Shown here piece by piece: positions 8,190-17,007 of a stretch of DNA of 64,000 nucleotides. A program made the position numbers and the translations under genes. Positions within the stretch are counted from its first letter, which is position 1; every line of letters starts with the position of its first letter. Origin of the DNA: Mycobacterium malmoense (GTDB lineage Bacteria; Actinomycetota; Actinomycetes; Mycobacteriales; Mycobacteriaceae); NCBI RefSeq assembly GCF_019645855.1, contig NZ_CP080999.1, forward strand, positions 1,798,001 to 1,862,000, read 5' to 3'. The notes below the pieces were generated by a model that was given only the letters and a program-made list of their open reading frames with translations, did no database searches and was not told where the DNA came from.

Positions 8190-9938
8190 GTGATCACCCG
8201 GATGTCCGAGCTGTTCCTGCGCACCCTGCGTGATGACCCCGCCGACGCCGAAGTGCCCAGCCACAAACTGCTGATCCGGGCCGGCTACATCCGGCCCGTC
8301 GCGCCCGGGCTCTACAGCTGGCTGCCCCTCGGGTTGCGGGTGCTGCGCAAGATCGAACGCGTGGTCCGCGAGGAGATGAACGCGATCGGCGGGCAGGAGA
8401 TCCTGTTCCCGGCCCTGCTGCCACGCGCGCCGTACGAGACCACGAACCGGTGGACCGAATACGGCGAGAGCGTGTTTCGGCTGCAGGACCGCCGCGGCAA
8501 CGACTACCTGCTGGGCCCGACGCACGAAGAGGTCTTCACCCTGACCGTCAAGGGCGAATACAGCTCCTACAAGGACTTTCCGCTGGTGCTGTACCAAATC
8601 CAGAACAAATACCGCGACGAGGCGCGGCCGCGGGCGGGCATCCTGCGCGTGCGGGAGTTCCTGATGAAGGACTCCTACTCCTTCGACATCGACGACGCCG
8701 GGCTCAAGGCCGCCTACCACGCGCACCGCGAGGCCTATCAGCGCATCTTCTCCCGGCTCCGGGTGCGCTACGTCATCGTGTCCGCGGTGTCGGGCGCGAT
8801 GGGCGGCAGCGCGTCCGAGGAATTCTTGGCCGAAAGCCCCGTCGGTGAGGACACGTTCGTCCGGTGCCTGGAATCCGGGTACGCGGCCAACGTCGAGGCC
8901 GTCGTGACCGCCCGCCCCGAGGCCCGGTCGATCGACGGGCTGCCCGAGGCGAAGGTCTACGACACCGGCGACACCCCGACCATCGCCACCCTGGTGGACT
9001 GGGCCAACGGGGCCGGTCTTGGCCGCACCGTCACCGCGTCCGACACGCTGAAGAACGTCCTGCTCAAGGTTCGCCAGCCCGGCGGGGACTGGGAGCTGCT
9101 GGCGATCGGGCTGCCGGGCGACCGGGAGGTCGACGACAAGAGGCTGGGCGCGGCGCTCGAACCGGCCGAGCACGCGTTGCTCGACGACGCCGACTTCGCC
9201 AGGAACCCGTTCCTGGTGAAGGGCTATATCGGGCCAAAGGCATTGCGCGACAACGGTGTTCGCTACCTTGTCGACCCGCGGGTGGTGGACGGCACCAGCT
9301 GGATCACCGGGGCCGATGAGCCCGGCCGCCATGTGGTGGGGCTGGTGGCCGGCCGGGATTTCACCGCCGACGGCACCATCGAGGCCGCCGAGGTGCGCGA
9401 CGGCGATTTGTCGCCGGACCGTGCTGGTCCATTGGTGTCGGCGCGCGGCATCGAGATCGCGCACATCTTCCAGCTCGGCCGCAAATACACCGACGCCTTC
9501 GCCGCCGACGTGCTCGGCGAGGACGGCAAGCCGGTGCGGCTGACCATGGGCTCCTACGGCCTCGGGGTGTCGCGGATGGTGGCCGTCATCGCCGAGCAGC
9601 ACCACGACGAGCTGGGCCTGCGCTGGCCGCCGGCGGTCGCGCCGTTCGACGTGCATCTGGTGATCGCCAACAAGGACGCCGAAGCTCGCGCCGGCGCCAC
9701 CGCCCTGGCCGGCGAGCTGGACCGGCTGGGCGTCGAGGTGCTGCTGGACGACCGGCAGGCCTCGCCCGGGGTGAAGTTCAAGGACGCCGAGCTGCTGGGT
9801 GTGCCGTGGATCGTCGTGGTGGGGCGCGGCTGGGCGGACGGCGTGGTCGAGCTGCGCGACCGCTTCGGCGGGGAAACCCGCCAGCTGACCGCCGGGGCCT
9901 CGCTGGCCACCGACATCGCCGCGGTGCTGACCGGTTAG
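8190..9938 (+). CDS. proS: Prolyl-tRNA synthetase
   Basis: A 582-residue class II aminoacyl-tRNA synthetase, bacterial type with an editing insertion. The start GTG at 8190 gives VITRMSELFLRTLRDDPADAE, as in Rv2845c with identical length as remembered. Motif 2 is YRDEARPRAGILRVREFLMKD and motif 3 is MGSYGLGVSRMVAVIAEQHHD near residue 450. The INS editing domain occupies roughly residues 220-400. The C-terminal anticodon-binding domain ends ATDIAAVLTG. The reading frame is open far upstream through efpA, but that part is a frame shadow. Confidence 0.97.
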   Translation: MITRMSELFLRTLRDDPADAEVPSHKLLIRAGYIRPVAPGLYSWLPLGLRVLRKIERVVREEMNAIGGQEILFPALLPRAPYETTNRWTEYGESVFRLQDRRGNDYLLGPTHEEVFTLTVKGEYSSYKDFPLVLYQIQNKYRDEARPRAGILRVREFLMKDSYSFDIDDAGLKAAYHAHREAYQRIFSRLRVRYVIVSAVSGAMGGSASEEFLAESPVGEDTFVRCLESGYAANVEAVVTARPEARSIDGLPEAKVYDTGDTPTIATLVDWANGAGLGRTVTASDTLKNVLLKVRQPGGDWELLAIGLPGDREVDDKRLGAALEPAEHALLDDADFARNPFLVKGYIGPKALRDNGVRYLVDPRVVDGTSWITGADEPGRHVVGLVAGRDFTADGTIEAAEVRDGDLSPDRAGPLVSARGIEIAHIFQLGRKYTDAFAADVLGEDGKPVRLTMGSYGLGVSRMVAVIAEQHHDELGLRWPPAVAPFDVHLVIANKDAEARAGATALAGELDRLGVEVLLDDRQASPGVKFKDAELLGVPWIVVVGRGWADGVVELRDRFGGETRQLTAGASLATDIAAVLTG

Positions 9939-9942
9939 CGGG

Positions 9943-10389
9943 CTACTCGTTGCCGCCCGGGAAACTCGTCGTGATGGGCCAGGCACCCAGCAGCTTGTTC
10001 CATCTGGCGGCCATGACCGCGCTTTGCGTCAGTGCGGTGGAGGCAAACGCGCGGTCGTCGGCCGTCTCGGCGTGCTCGATGACGGCCCGCCACGCCGTCG
10101 CGCCGTCGTTTTCCATCCGCACCGCCAGGCGCGCCGCGTCCGCGGCGCTGCCCACCAGCATGGGCAACTGGTAGCCGGCGGCGGCGACCGGGGCGTTGAC
10201 CTTGCGGGCGGCCAGCATCGCGATGACGTCGTCGCGACGCTGGCGGTGCTGTTCGAGGGCTTCCACCACCAGGTCGTTGACGCTGGGCGGTGATAGCGCG
10301 GACACGATGCCGTAGCCGTAGATGGTCGAGTGCTCGATGGCCAGCGCATCGCACAGCGCCGCGTTGTCGGCGTCCTTGCCGGAGCTCAT
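9943..10389 (-). CDS. Ferritin-like (DUF4439-type) alanine-rich protein
   Basis: A 148-residue protein corresponding to Rv2844. It is predicted all-helical and Ala-rich, beginning MSSGKDADNAALCDALAIEH, with the acidic/His pattern of a ferritin-like four-helix bundle (ALAIEHSTIYGYG, EALEQHRQRRDDV). Metal binding is not proven; function is unknown. Its ATG overlaps the stop of the upstream lipoprotein gene (ATGA at 10386-10389, reverse strand), so the two are translationally coupled and probably act together. It converges on proS with only 4 bp between stops. Confidence 0.8.
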   Translation of the reverse strand: MSSGKDADNAALCDALAIEHSTIYGYGIVSALSPPSVNDLVVEALEQHRQRRDDVIAMLAARKVNAPVAAAGYQLPMLVGSAADAARLAVRMENDGATAWRAVIEHAETADDRAFASTALTQSAVMAARWNKLLGAWPITTSFPGGNE

Positions 10390-10922
10390 ATCGAGGGACC
10401 CCCGGGCACCAGCGCCACCGTGGCCGACGCGGTGCAGGAGGCGGCGATGGAGGCGAGCAGCCCCGCCCGATAGCCCGGCGAGGTGGCCACCAGCCGGCTG
10501 GCGCTCTCGGCCGATGCGCGCAGCGAATCGATCACGTCGCCGAGCGGCGGGGGTGGTGGTGGCGGGCCCGCCGGTTCGGCCGGGCTGGGACTGGTCGTTT
10601 CGCTCGAGGAGCTTGAGGAGGCGGTGAGCTTGCCGGCGGCCCGCGAGATTTCCGTGGACAGGGCGCGGGCGTGCGCGGCGCGTTGGGTGGCGACCACCGT
10701 CAGCGCGGCGGCGATCTGGGGTGGGTTGCCGACGGCCGCCGCGGCCGCGGCCGCCAGCGCGCTGTCCTTCCTGGCCTGGTCTAACGGCCCCCACAGGTCT
10801 TCGGCGGCGGGCGGCTTGGGCGGGGGCTCGCCGCAGGCGGACACCACCACCCCGAACGCGGCGAGAGCCGCGCCGCCGGCGAGCAGACCCCGCCTGCTGG
10901 TAACGGGTACTGCGCGAGGCAC
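10386..10922 (-). CDS. Putative Tat-exported lipoprotein
   Basis: A 178-residue protein corresponding to Rv2843. The start chosen is the GTG at 10922, giving VPRAVPVTSRRGLLAGG; the longer frame to 11120 adds a stretch with no signal features. The N-terminus has a twin-arginine motif (SRRGLL), a hydrophobic stretch and the lipobox VVSAC followed by Gly, so export by Tat and lipid attachment at Cys are likely. The mature part is Ala/Pro-rich, with a Ser/Pro linker (SSSSSSETTSPSP) and a long proline run. It is coupled to the DUF4439-type gene; the pair may be an envelope-associated unit. Confidence 0.78.
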   Translation of the reverse strand: MPRAVPVTSRRGLLAGGAALAAFGVVVSACGEPPPKPPAAEDLWGPLDQARKDSALAAAAAAAVGNPPQIAAALTVVATQRAAHARALSTEISRAAGKLTASSSSSSETTSPSPAEPAGPPPPPPPLGDVIDSLRASAESASRLVATSPGYRAGLLASIAASCTASATVALVPGGPSI

Positions 10923-11135
10923 AGCAACATCCTGCCACTGGTACGAACGCGGACACGATGCGGTGAGCCTTGACCGAGCGGCCGTCACGCCGTCCCCCGA
11001 GAATCCTGGCGTATCGTTGATAGCTGACTCTCGCGGAACGGCAGCTGCGTTGCGCGGGACACCGGACCCGCCCCGAAGCCACGTGGGCGGCGACATCCGC
11101 CAGATGACCGGACAACTCAAGATGAGGAGCTCGCC

Positions 11136-11681
11136 GTGACCACCGGGCTACCTTCGCAGACGCAGGTAATCGAGCTACTCGGGAAAGAGTTCGCGCGCGC
11201 CGGTTATGAAATCGAAGACGTGGTCATCGACACCCGGACGCACCCGCCGCGGATCGCGGTGATCGCCGATGGCGACCACCCGCTCGACCTCGACACCATC
11301 GCCACCCTGTCGCGTTCGGCGTCGGCTTTGCTGGACGGCTCGGACCTTGTTGACGGCGACCGGTATCTGCTCGAGGTCAGTTCGCCCGGCGTGGACCGCC
11401 CGCTGACCAGCGAGAAGCACTTTCGTCGCGCCCGAGGCCGCAAGGTCGAGATCGCGTTGTCGGACGGGTCGCGGCTGACCGGGCGGGTCGGCGAAACGCA
11501 CGATCGCGCCGTCGCGCTGGTGGTCCGCGCGGGCCGGGACTGGACGGTGCGCCAGATCCCGCTCGCCGAAATTGTGAAAGCTGTTGTCCAGGTGGAGTTT
11601 TCGCCGCCGGTTCAGATCGAGCTGGAGTTGGCGACTGGGGCGATCGGGGATCGGGCCGACAGGACGGAGGCCGGAGCATGA
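11136..11681 (+). CDS. rimP: Ribosome maturation factor RimP
   Basis: A 181-residue cytoplasmic factor for 30S subunit maturation, first gene of the conserved rimP-nusA-ylxR-infB-rbfA operon. Family motifs include LDLDTIATLSRSASALLD, YLLEVSSPGVDRPLT near residue 80 and the C-terminal SH3-like domain (GRVGETHDRAVALVV). GTG start at 11136 follows AGGAG. The stop overlaps the nusA ATG (ATGA at 11678). Corresponds to Rv2842c. Confidence 0.95.
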   Translation: MTTGLPSQTQVIELLGKEFARAGYEIEDVVIDTRTHPPRIAVIADGDHPLDLDTIATLSRSASALLDGSDLVDGDRYLLEVSSPGVDRPLTSEKHFRRARGRKVEIALSDGSRLTGRVGETHDRAVALVVRAGRDWTVRQIPLAEIVKAVVQVEFSPPVQIELELATGAIGDRADRTEAGA

Positions 11682-12721
11682 ACATCGACATGGCCGCGCT
11701 GCATGCGATCGAGGTGGATCGGGGCATCTCGGTCAACGAACTGCTCGAGACGATCAAGTCCGCGCTGCTCACCGCCTACCGGCACACCCAGGGTCACCAG
11801 ACCGACGCGCGCATCGAGATCGACCGCAAGACCGGCGCCGTCCGGGTGATCGCCTGCGAGACCGACGAGGACGGCAACGTCATCAGCGAATGGGACGACA
11901 CTCCCGAGGGTTTCGGCCGCATCGCCGCCACGACCGCGCGTCAGGTGATGCTGCAGCGATTCCGGGACGCCGAGAACGAGCGCACCTACGGCGAGTTCTC
12001 CACCCGGGAGGGTGAGATCGTCGCGGGCGTGATCCAGCGCGACAGCCGAGCCAACGCCCGCGGCCTGGTCATCGTCCGGATGGGCACCGAGACCAAGGCC
12101 TCCGAGGGCGTGATCCCGGCGGCCGAACAGGTTCCCGGCGAGAGCTACGAGCACGGCAACCGGCTGCGGTGCTACGTGGTGGGGGTGACGCGCGGGAGCC
12201 GCGAGCCGCTGATCACGCTGTCACGCACCCACCCCAACCTGGTCCGCAAGCTGTTCTCGCTGGAAGTCCCCGAAATCGCCGACGGGTCGGTGGAGATCAT
12301 GGCGGTGGCCCGCGAGGCCGGCCACCGCTCCAAGATCGCGGTCAGGTCGAACGTTCCTGGCCTGAACGCCAAGGGTGCCTGCATTGGCCCGATGGGGCAG
12401 CGGGTCCGCAACGTGATGAGCGAGCTCTCGGGGGAGAAAATCGACATCATCGACTACGACGAGGACCCGGCTCGCTTCGTGGCCAACGCGCTGTCGCCCG
12501 CCAAGGTGGTGTCCGTGTCGGTGATCGACCAGGCCGGCCGGGCGGCCCGCGTGGTGGTGCCCGACTTCCAGTTGTCGCTGGCCATCGGCAAGGAGGGCCA
12601 GAACGCCCGGCTGGCCGCGCGGCTCACCGGGTGGCGCATCGACATCCGCGGGGACGCACCGGGGGATCCGGAGAGCCAGCCCGAACCCGGCGCCACCCAT
12701 CCGATGGCGCACGAGCGCTAG
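11678..12721 (+). CDS. nusA: Transcription termination/antitermination factor NusA
   Basis: A 347-residue RNA-polymerase-binding elongation factor. It has the N-terminal domain (MAALHAIEVDRGISVNELL), the S1 domain near residues 108-180 (EGEIVAGVIQRDS), and two KH domains with GPMGQRVRNVMSELSGEKIDI and SLAIGKEGQNARLAARLTGW. The short actinobacterial form lacks the acidic repeats of E. coli. It corresponds to Rv2841c. A 432-bp gap follows before ylxR, unusual for this otherwise tight operon. Confidence 0.96.
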   Translation: MNIDMAALHAIEVDRGISVNELLETIKSALLTAYRHTQGHQTDARIEIDRKTGAVRVIACETDEDGNVISEWDDTPEGFGRIAATTARQVMLQRFRDAENERTYGEFSTREGEIVAGVIQRDSRANARGLVIVRMGTETKASEGVIPAAEQVPGESYEHGNRLRCYVVGVTRGSREPLITLSRTHPNLVRKLFSLEVPEIADGSVEIMAVAREAGHRSKIAVRSNVPGLNAKGACIGPMGQRVRNVMSELSGEKIDIIDYDEDPARFVANALSPAKVVSVSVIDQAGRAARVVVPDFQLSLAIGKEGQNARLAARLTGWRIDIRGDAPGDPESQPEPGATHPMAHER

Positions 12722-13153
12722 GCGCGGTGACAATGCAGCCGCGCCGCGCGCTGAGATCGGGGTAATCGAGCAGTTCTCGCCAACTGAGCGGCGCGCATCG
12801 TTGCCAGCGTATCCCGCGTGGTTTGGGCCACCATCAACTCACGGGGTCCTCCTCGGGGCAAGTCCTGGCCTCCCCTCGGTCAGCCACGAGACGAAGCCGG
12901 ACGCCTGAGAGGGGCATGCTTCATCTGCCCACGGCCAGATGTCGGTGGATGCTGGGAAGCTCGCCGGTGAGATGGCCCGGCATACTCCGCCGACGAGACG
13001 GCGCTGACCAGCACCCTTCGTGTGCCGGTGAAACCGGCCCGGTTGACGCGGGAACTGACGTTCATACTGCACCCGCGGCGTGAACCGACGACGCCCGAGA
13101 AGGGCGGTGGCGACCGATTCACACGAGTTGGTCGACACGCTTTAGACTGAGCC
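12722..13153. other. 432-bp nusA-ylxR gap with no gene supported
   Basis: Overlapping open frames on both strands (for example 12823-13083 plus and 12839-13138 minus) show no recognisable family and look like high-GC chance frames. The stretch has several partial inverted repeats, such as GCCGCGCGCTGAG near 12740 against CTGAGCGGCGCGC near 12785. A segment AGCCACGAGACG superficially resembles a B12 box but lacks the rest of that riboswitch. The end carries a -10 box for ylxR. It may be a decayed insertion or an unrecognised RNA. Confidence 0.4.
13143..13148 (+). promoter_or_regulatory. Candidate -10 box TAGACT before ylxR
   Basis: TAGACT lies 5 nt before the GTG at 13154. It would allow leaderless transcription of ylxR-infB independent of nusA, consistent with the long gap. 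Confidence 0.45.
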
Positions 13154-13489
13154 GTGATCCAGCGCGAACTTTCGGCTCCCCTAACCAGCCGGGCGCACAG
13201 AAGCACTGATGGACCGGTGCGGACGTGCGTGGGGTGCCGAAAGCGAGAGCTGGCCGTCGACCTGCTTCGAGTGGTGGCTGTGCCGACCGGGAACGGTGAA
13301 TACGCCGTGATCGTTGACACAGGCAGTAGCCTGCCGGGGCGGGGTGCATGGTTGCATCCCGTGCCGCAGTGCACGCAACAGGCGATTCGGCGGCGGGCTT
13401 TCACCAAAGCGTTGCGCATCGCCGGTTCACCGGACACCTCCGCGGTGGTCGAGCACATAGAGTCTCTGGGAGTCTCAGGGAGCCTCTAG
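13154..13489 (+). CDS. YlxR-family (DUF448) RNA-binding protein
   Basis: A 111-residue small protein of the YlxR family found between nusA and infB in most bacteria. The hallmark is RTCVGCRKRE near residue 22, then LLRVV and the signature GRGAWLHP near residue 68, ending in a basic helix (AIRRRAFTKALR). It corresponds to Rv2840c. The family binds RNA and has been linked to RNase P and transcription in other bacteria; the exact role is unsettled. Start is the GTG next to the -10 box. Confidence 0.9.
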   Translation: MIQRELSAPLTSRAHRSTDGPVRTCVGCRKRELAVDLLRVVAVPTGNGEYAVIVDTGSSLPGRGAWLHPVPQCTQQAIRRRAFTKALRIAGSPDTSAVVEHIESLGVSGSL

Positions 13490-13621
13490 GCGCGCCCGAT
13501 CGTCTCGGCAACAGAACAGGTAGCAAAGAACATGAGCACACCGTGAAGCCCCGATGACAATGTGTCATAGCTAATACCCGAGGCGCGGCCCGCTGCTGTC
13601 GCCTCATAGACAGGAGATGTA

Positions 13622-16411
13622 GTGGCAGGTAAGGCCCGCGTACACGAGTTGGCAAAGGAACTCGGTGTCACCAGCAAGGAAGTTCTCGCCCGACTGAACG
13701 AACAGGGCGAATTCGTCAAATCCGCGTCGTCGACGGTAGAGGCACCGGTCGCTCGCCGGCTGCGCGAGTCCTTCGGGGGCGGCAAGCCGGCCGCCGGTGC
13801 CGCTGGGGGCTCCGTCAAAGCCCCGGCACAGGCCTCCGCGAAAGCCGCCAAGGGCCCCGACGCGTCACTCGACAAATCCCTTGATAAAGCCCTCGACAAG
13901 GCGATCAACAAGGCCGTCGGCAACGGCGAAGCGACCGGCGCGCCCGCCAAGCCCGCCCGGCCCGCCGAAATCGGCGGGGTGGCGGCAACCCCGACCGCGA
14001 CCACGGAAGCGCCACCGGCGCCCCGGTGGCCGTCGGCGCCGGGTCAGCCCGGAGCGCCGACCACCGGGCAGCCGGGCCCCCACCCCGGCATGACACCAGG
14101 ACCGCGTCCCGGTCCGATGCCCAAGCCCGGAGTGCGCACCCCGCGCGTCGGCAACAACCCGTTCTCGTCGGCGCAACCCGTCGACCGGCCCATCCCGCGC
14201 CCGCCGGCGCCCCGCGCCGGCGGGGCCAGGCCCGGTGCGCCGCGCCCGGGCGCTTCGCCCGGCAGCATGCCACCCCGACCCGGCGGCGGTGGGCAGGGCC
14301 GCCCGGCGCGTCCCGGTGCCCCGCGGCCCGGGGGTGGCCGGCCCGGTGGTCCCGGCGGCCGCTCCGACGGGGGCGGCGGCAACTATCGCGGCGGCGGTGG
14401 AGTCGGCGCCGCGCCCGGAGGCGGTTCGGGAGGTTTTCGAGGCCGTCCCGGCGGCGGAGGCGGTGGCGGCGGCCGTCCCGGGCAGCGTGGCGGTGCCGCC
14501 GGCGCGTTCGGCCGTCCCGGCGGCGCGCCCCGACGCGGCCGCAAGTCCAAGCGGCAGAAGCGCCAGGAATACGACTCGATGCAGGCGCCCGTCGTCGGCG
14601 GCGTCCGGCTGCCGCACGGCAACGGCGAAACGATCCGGTTGGCCCGCGGCGCATCCCTGAGCGACTTCGCCGAGAAGATCGACGCCAACCCGGCCGCGCT
14701 GGTGCAGGCGCTGTTCAACCTCGGCGAGATGGTGACGGCCACCCAGTCGGTCGGCGACGAGACCCTCGAGCTGCTGGGCAGCGAGATGAACTACAACGTC
14801 CAGGTCGTCAGCCCCGAGGACGAGGACCGCGAGCTGCTGGAATCCTTCGACCTGACCTACGGAGAGGACGAGGGCACCGAGGAAGACCTGCAGACCCGCC
14901 CGCCGGTGGTGACCGTGATGGGTCACGTCGACCACGGCAAGACCCGCCTGCTGGACACCATCCGCAAGGCCAACGTCCGCGAGGCCGAGGCCGGCGGCAT
15001 CACCCAGCACATCGGCGCCTACCAGGTTGCGGTCAACCTCGACGGCACCGAGCGGCCGATCACCTTCATCGACACCCCGGGCCACGAGGCGTTCACCGCC
15101 ATGCGTGCCCGCGGCGCCAAGGCCACCGACATCGCCATCCTGGTGGTCGCCGCCGACGACGGCGTGATGCCCCAGACGGTCGAGGCCATCAACCACGCGC
15201 AGGCGGCCGACGTGCCGATCGTGGTGGCGGTCAACAAGATCGACAAGGAGGGCGCCGACCCGGCCAAGATCCGGGCCCAGCTCACCGAATACGGTTTGGT
15301 GGCCGAGGATTTCGGCGGCGACACGATGTTCGTCGACATCTCGGCCAAGCAGGGCACCAACATCGAGGCGCTGGAGGAGGCGGTGCTGCTGACCGCCGAC
15401 GCCGCCCTGGACCTGCGGGCCAACCCCGACATGGAGGCCCAGGGTGTGGCGATCGAGGCGCACCTGGACCGCGGCCGCGGGCCGGTGGCCACCGTGCTGG
15501 TGCAGCGCGGCACGCTGCACGTCGGCGACTCGGTGGTCGCCGGCGACGCCTACGGCCGCGTCCGCCGCATGGTCGACGAGCACGGCGACGACGTCGAGGA
15601 GGCGCTGCCGTCGCGGCCCGTGCAGGTCATCGGTTTCACCTCGGTGCCCGGCGCCGGCGACAACTTCCTGGTCGTCGACGAGGACCGCATCGCCCGCCAG
15701 ATCGCGGACCGGCGCAGCGCCCGCAAGCGCAACGCCCTGGCGGCGCGTTCCCGCAAGCGGATCAGCCTGGAGGACCTGGACTCGGCGCTGAAGGAAACCA
15801 GCCAGCTGAACCTGATCCTCAAGGGCGACAACGCCGGTACCGTCGAGGCCCTGGAAGAGGCCCTGATGGGCATCCAGGTCGACGACGAGGTGGCGCTGCG
15901 CGTCATCGACCGCGGCGTCGGCGGCATCACCGAGACCAACGTCAACCTGGCGTCGGCCTCGGACGCGATCATCATCGGCTTCAACGTGCGCGCCGAGGGC
16001 AAGGCGACCGAGCTGGCCAACCGCGAGGGCGTCGAGATCCGCTACTACTCGGTCATCTACCAGGCGATCGACGAGATCGAGAAGGCCCTGCGCGGCATGC
16101 TCAAGCCGATCTACGAGGAGAACCAGCTGGGACGCGCCGAGATCCGGGCGCTGTTCCGGTCCTCGAAGGTCGGCATCATCGCCGGCTGCCTGATCACCTC
16201 CGGCACGGTGCGCCGCAACGCGAAGGCCCGCCTGCTGCGGGACAACATCGTGGTCACCGACAACCTCACGATCACCTCGCTGCGACGGGAAAAGGACGAC
16301 GTGACGGAGGTCCGCGAGGGCTACGAATGCGGCATGACGCTGGGCTACTCCGACATCAAGGAGGGCGACGTCATCGAGTCCTACGAGCTGGTCCAAAAGG
16401 AACGAGCCTGA
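13622..16411 (+). CDS. infB: Translation initiation factor IF-2
   Basis: A 929-residue GTPase that brings initiator tRNA to the 30S subunit. GTG at 13622 follows AGGAG. The IF2 N-terminal helix domain is residues 1-50 (ARVHELAKELGVTSKEVL). Residues ~50-315 are a very Gly/Pro/Arg-rich disordered region, including poly-Gly runs, that varies in length among mycobacteria. The G domain has GHVDHGKTRLLD near residue 434, DTPGHEAF near 484 and NKID near 538, followed by domains II-IV. Corresponds to Rv2839c (about 900 residues); the extra length lies in the low-complexity region. Confidence 0.97.
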   Translation: MAGKARVHELAKELGVTSKEVLARLNEQGEFVKSASSTVEAPVARRLRESFGGGKPAAGAAGGSVKAPAQASAKAAKGPDASLDKSLDKALDKAINKAVGNGEATGAPAKPARPAEIGGVAATPTATTEAPPAPRWPSAPGQPGAPTTGQPGPHPGMTPGPRPGPMPKPGVRTPRVGNNPFSSAQPVDRPIPRPPAPRAGGARPGAPRPGASPGSMPPRPGGGGQGRPARPGAPRPGGGRPGGPGGRSDGGGGNYRGGGGVGAAPGGGSGGFRGRPGGGGGGGGRPGQRGGAAGAFGRPGGAPRRGRKSKRQKRQEYDSMQAPVVGGVRLPHGNGETIRLARGASLSDFAEKIDANPAALVQALFNLGEMVTATQSVGDETLELLGSEMNYNVQVVSPEDEDRELLESFDLTYGEDEGTEEDLQTRPPVVTVMGHVDHGKTRLLDTIRKANVREAEAGGITQHIGAYQVAVNLDGTERPITFIDTPGHEAFTAMRARGAKATDIAILVVAADDGVMPQTVEAINHAQAADVPIVVAVNKIDKEGADPAKIRAQLTEYGLVAEDFGGDTMFVDISAKQGTNIEALEEAVLLTADAALDLRANPDMEAQGVAIEAHLDRGRGPVATVLVQRGTLHVGDSVVAGDAYGRVRRMVDEHGDDVEEALPSRPVQVIGFTSVPGAGDNFLVVDEDRIARQIADRRSARKRNALAARSRKRISLEDLDSALKETSQLNLILKGDNAGTVEALEEALMGIQVDDEVALRVIDRGVGGITETNVNLASASDAIIIGFNVRAEGKATELANREGVEIRYYSVIYQAIDEIEKALRGMLKPIYEENQLGRAEIRALFRSSKVGIIAGCLITSGTVRRNAKARLLRDNIVVTDNLTITSLRREKDDVTEVREGYECGMTLGYSDIKEGDVIESYELVQKERA

Positions 16412-16456
16412 CCACCGCCGACGATGCAGAAGGGTGCAGAAGGGATTGTGTGATGA

Positions 16457-16510
16457 GGTGGGGGTACACCTCCACAAGTGGGAGGTACCCCCACCCGCTT
16501 GCGGGGGAGA
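16457..16510. repeat. Hairpin repeat in the infB-rbfA gap
   Basis: Arms GGTGGGGGTAC (16457-16467) and GTACCCCCACC (16485-16495) pair perfectly around a 17-nt centre that can itself fold; a CCCGCTTGCGGG hairpin follows. The reverse complement shares its ends with the element at 1051-1094. It may weaken readthrough from infB to rbfA. Confidence 0.7.
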
Positions 16511-16524
16511 GGCGGTGAATCGAT

Positions 16525-17007
16525 ATGCCTGACGCCTCCCGGGCGCGCCGCCTGGCCAAGCGAATCAACACGATCGTCGCCTCGGCGATCGAGTTCGAGA
16601 TCAAGGATCCCGGGCTGGACGGGGTGACCATCGTCGACACGAAGGTCACCGCCGACCTGCACGATGCGACGGTGTTCTACACGGTGATGGGACGCACGCT
16701 GGACGACGAGCCGGATTACGAGGCCGCGGCGGCGGCGCTGGAGCGGGCCAAGGGCGTGTTGCGCACCAAGGTCGGCGCGGGCACCGGCGTGCGGTTCACC
16801 CCCACCCTGACGTTCACCCGGGACACGACGTCGGACAGCGTGCGCCGGATGGACGAATTGCTGGCCCGCGCCCGCGCCGCGGACGCCGATGTGGCGCGGG
16901 TTCGCTCGGGCGCCAAGCCGGCCGGGGAGGCCGACCCATACCGTATTACGGGGGCCGGGGATGAGCTCGACGGGAGCACCGGTGACGACGATCGACCCGA
17001 ACACTGA
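16525..17007 (+). CDS. rbfA: 30S ribosome-binding factor A
   Basis: A 160-residue KH-fold protein needed for 16S rRNA 5'-end maturation and cold-shock ribosome assembly. Typical N-terminus is DASRARRLAKRINTIVASAI, with KDPGLDGVTIVDTKVTADL and later RFTPTLTFTRDTTSDSVRRMDELL. The C-terminal tail is acidic and variable. It overlaps the next gene by 26 bp. Corresponds to Rv2838c. Confidence 0.95.
   Translation: MPDASRARRLAKRINTIVASAIEFEIKDPGLDGVTIVDTKVTADLHDATVFYTVMGRTLDDEPDYEAAAAALERAKGVLRTKVGAGTGVRFTPTLTFTRDTTSDSVRRMDELLARARAADADVARVRSGAKPAGEADPYRITGAGDELDGSTGDDDRPEH

Noticed and set aside
12860..12920. Cobalamin riboswitch near nusA-ylxR
   Set aside because: AGCCACGAGACG resembles part of a B12 box, but the upstream core elements and a cobalamin-related downstream gene are missing.
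12823..13138. Open frames on both strands in the nusA-ylxR gap
   Set aside because: They overlap each other, have no recognisable domain and show chance high-GC composition.
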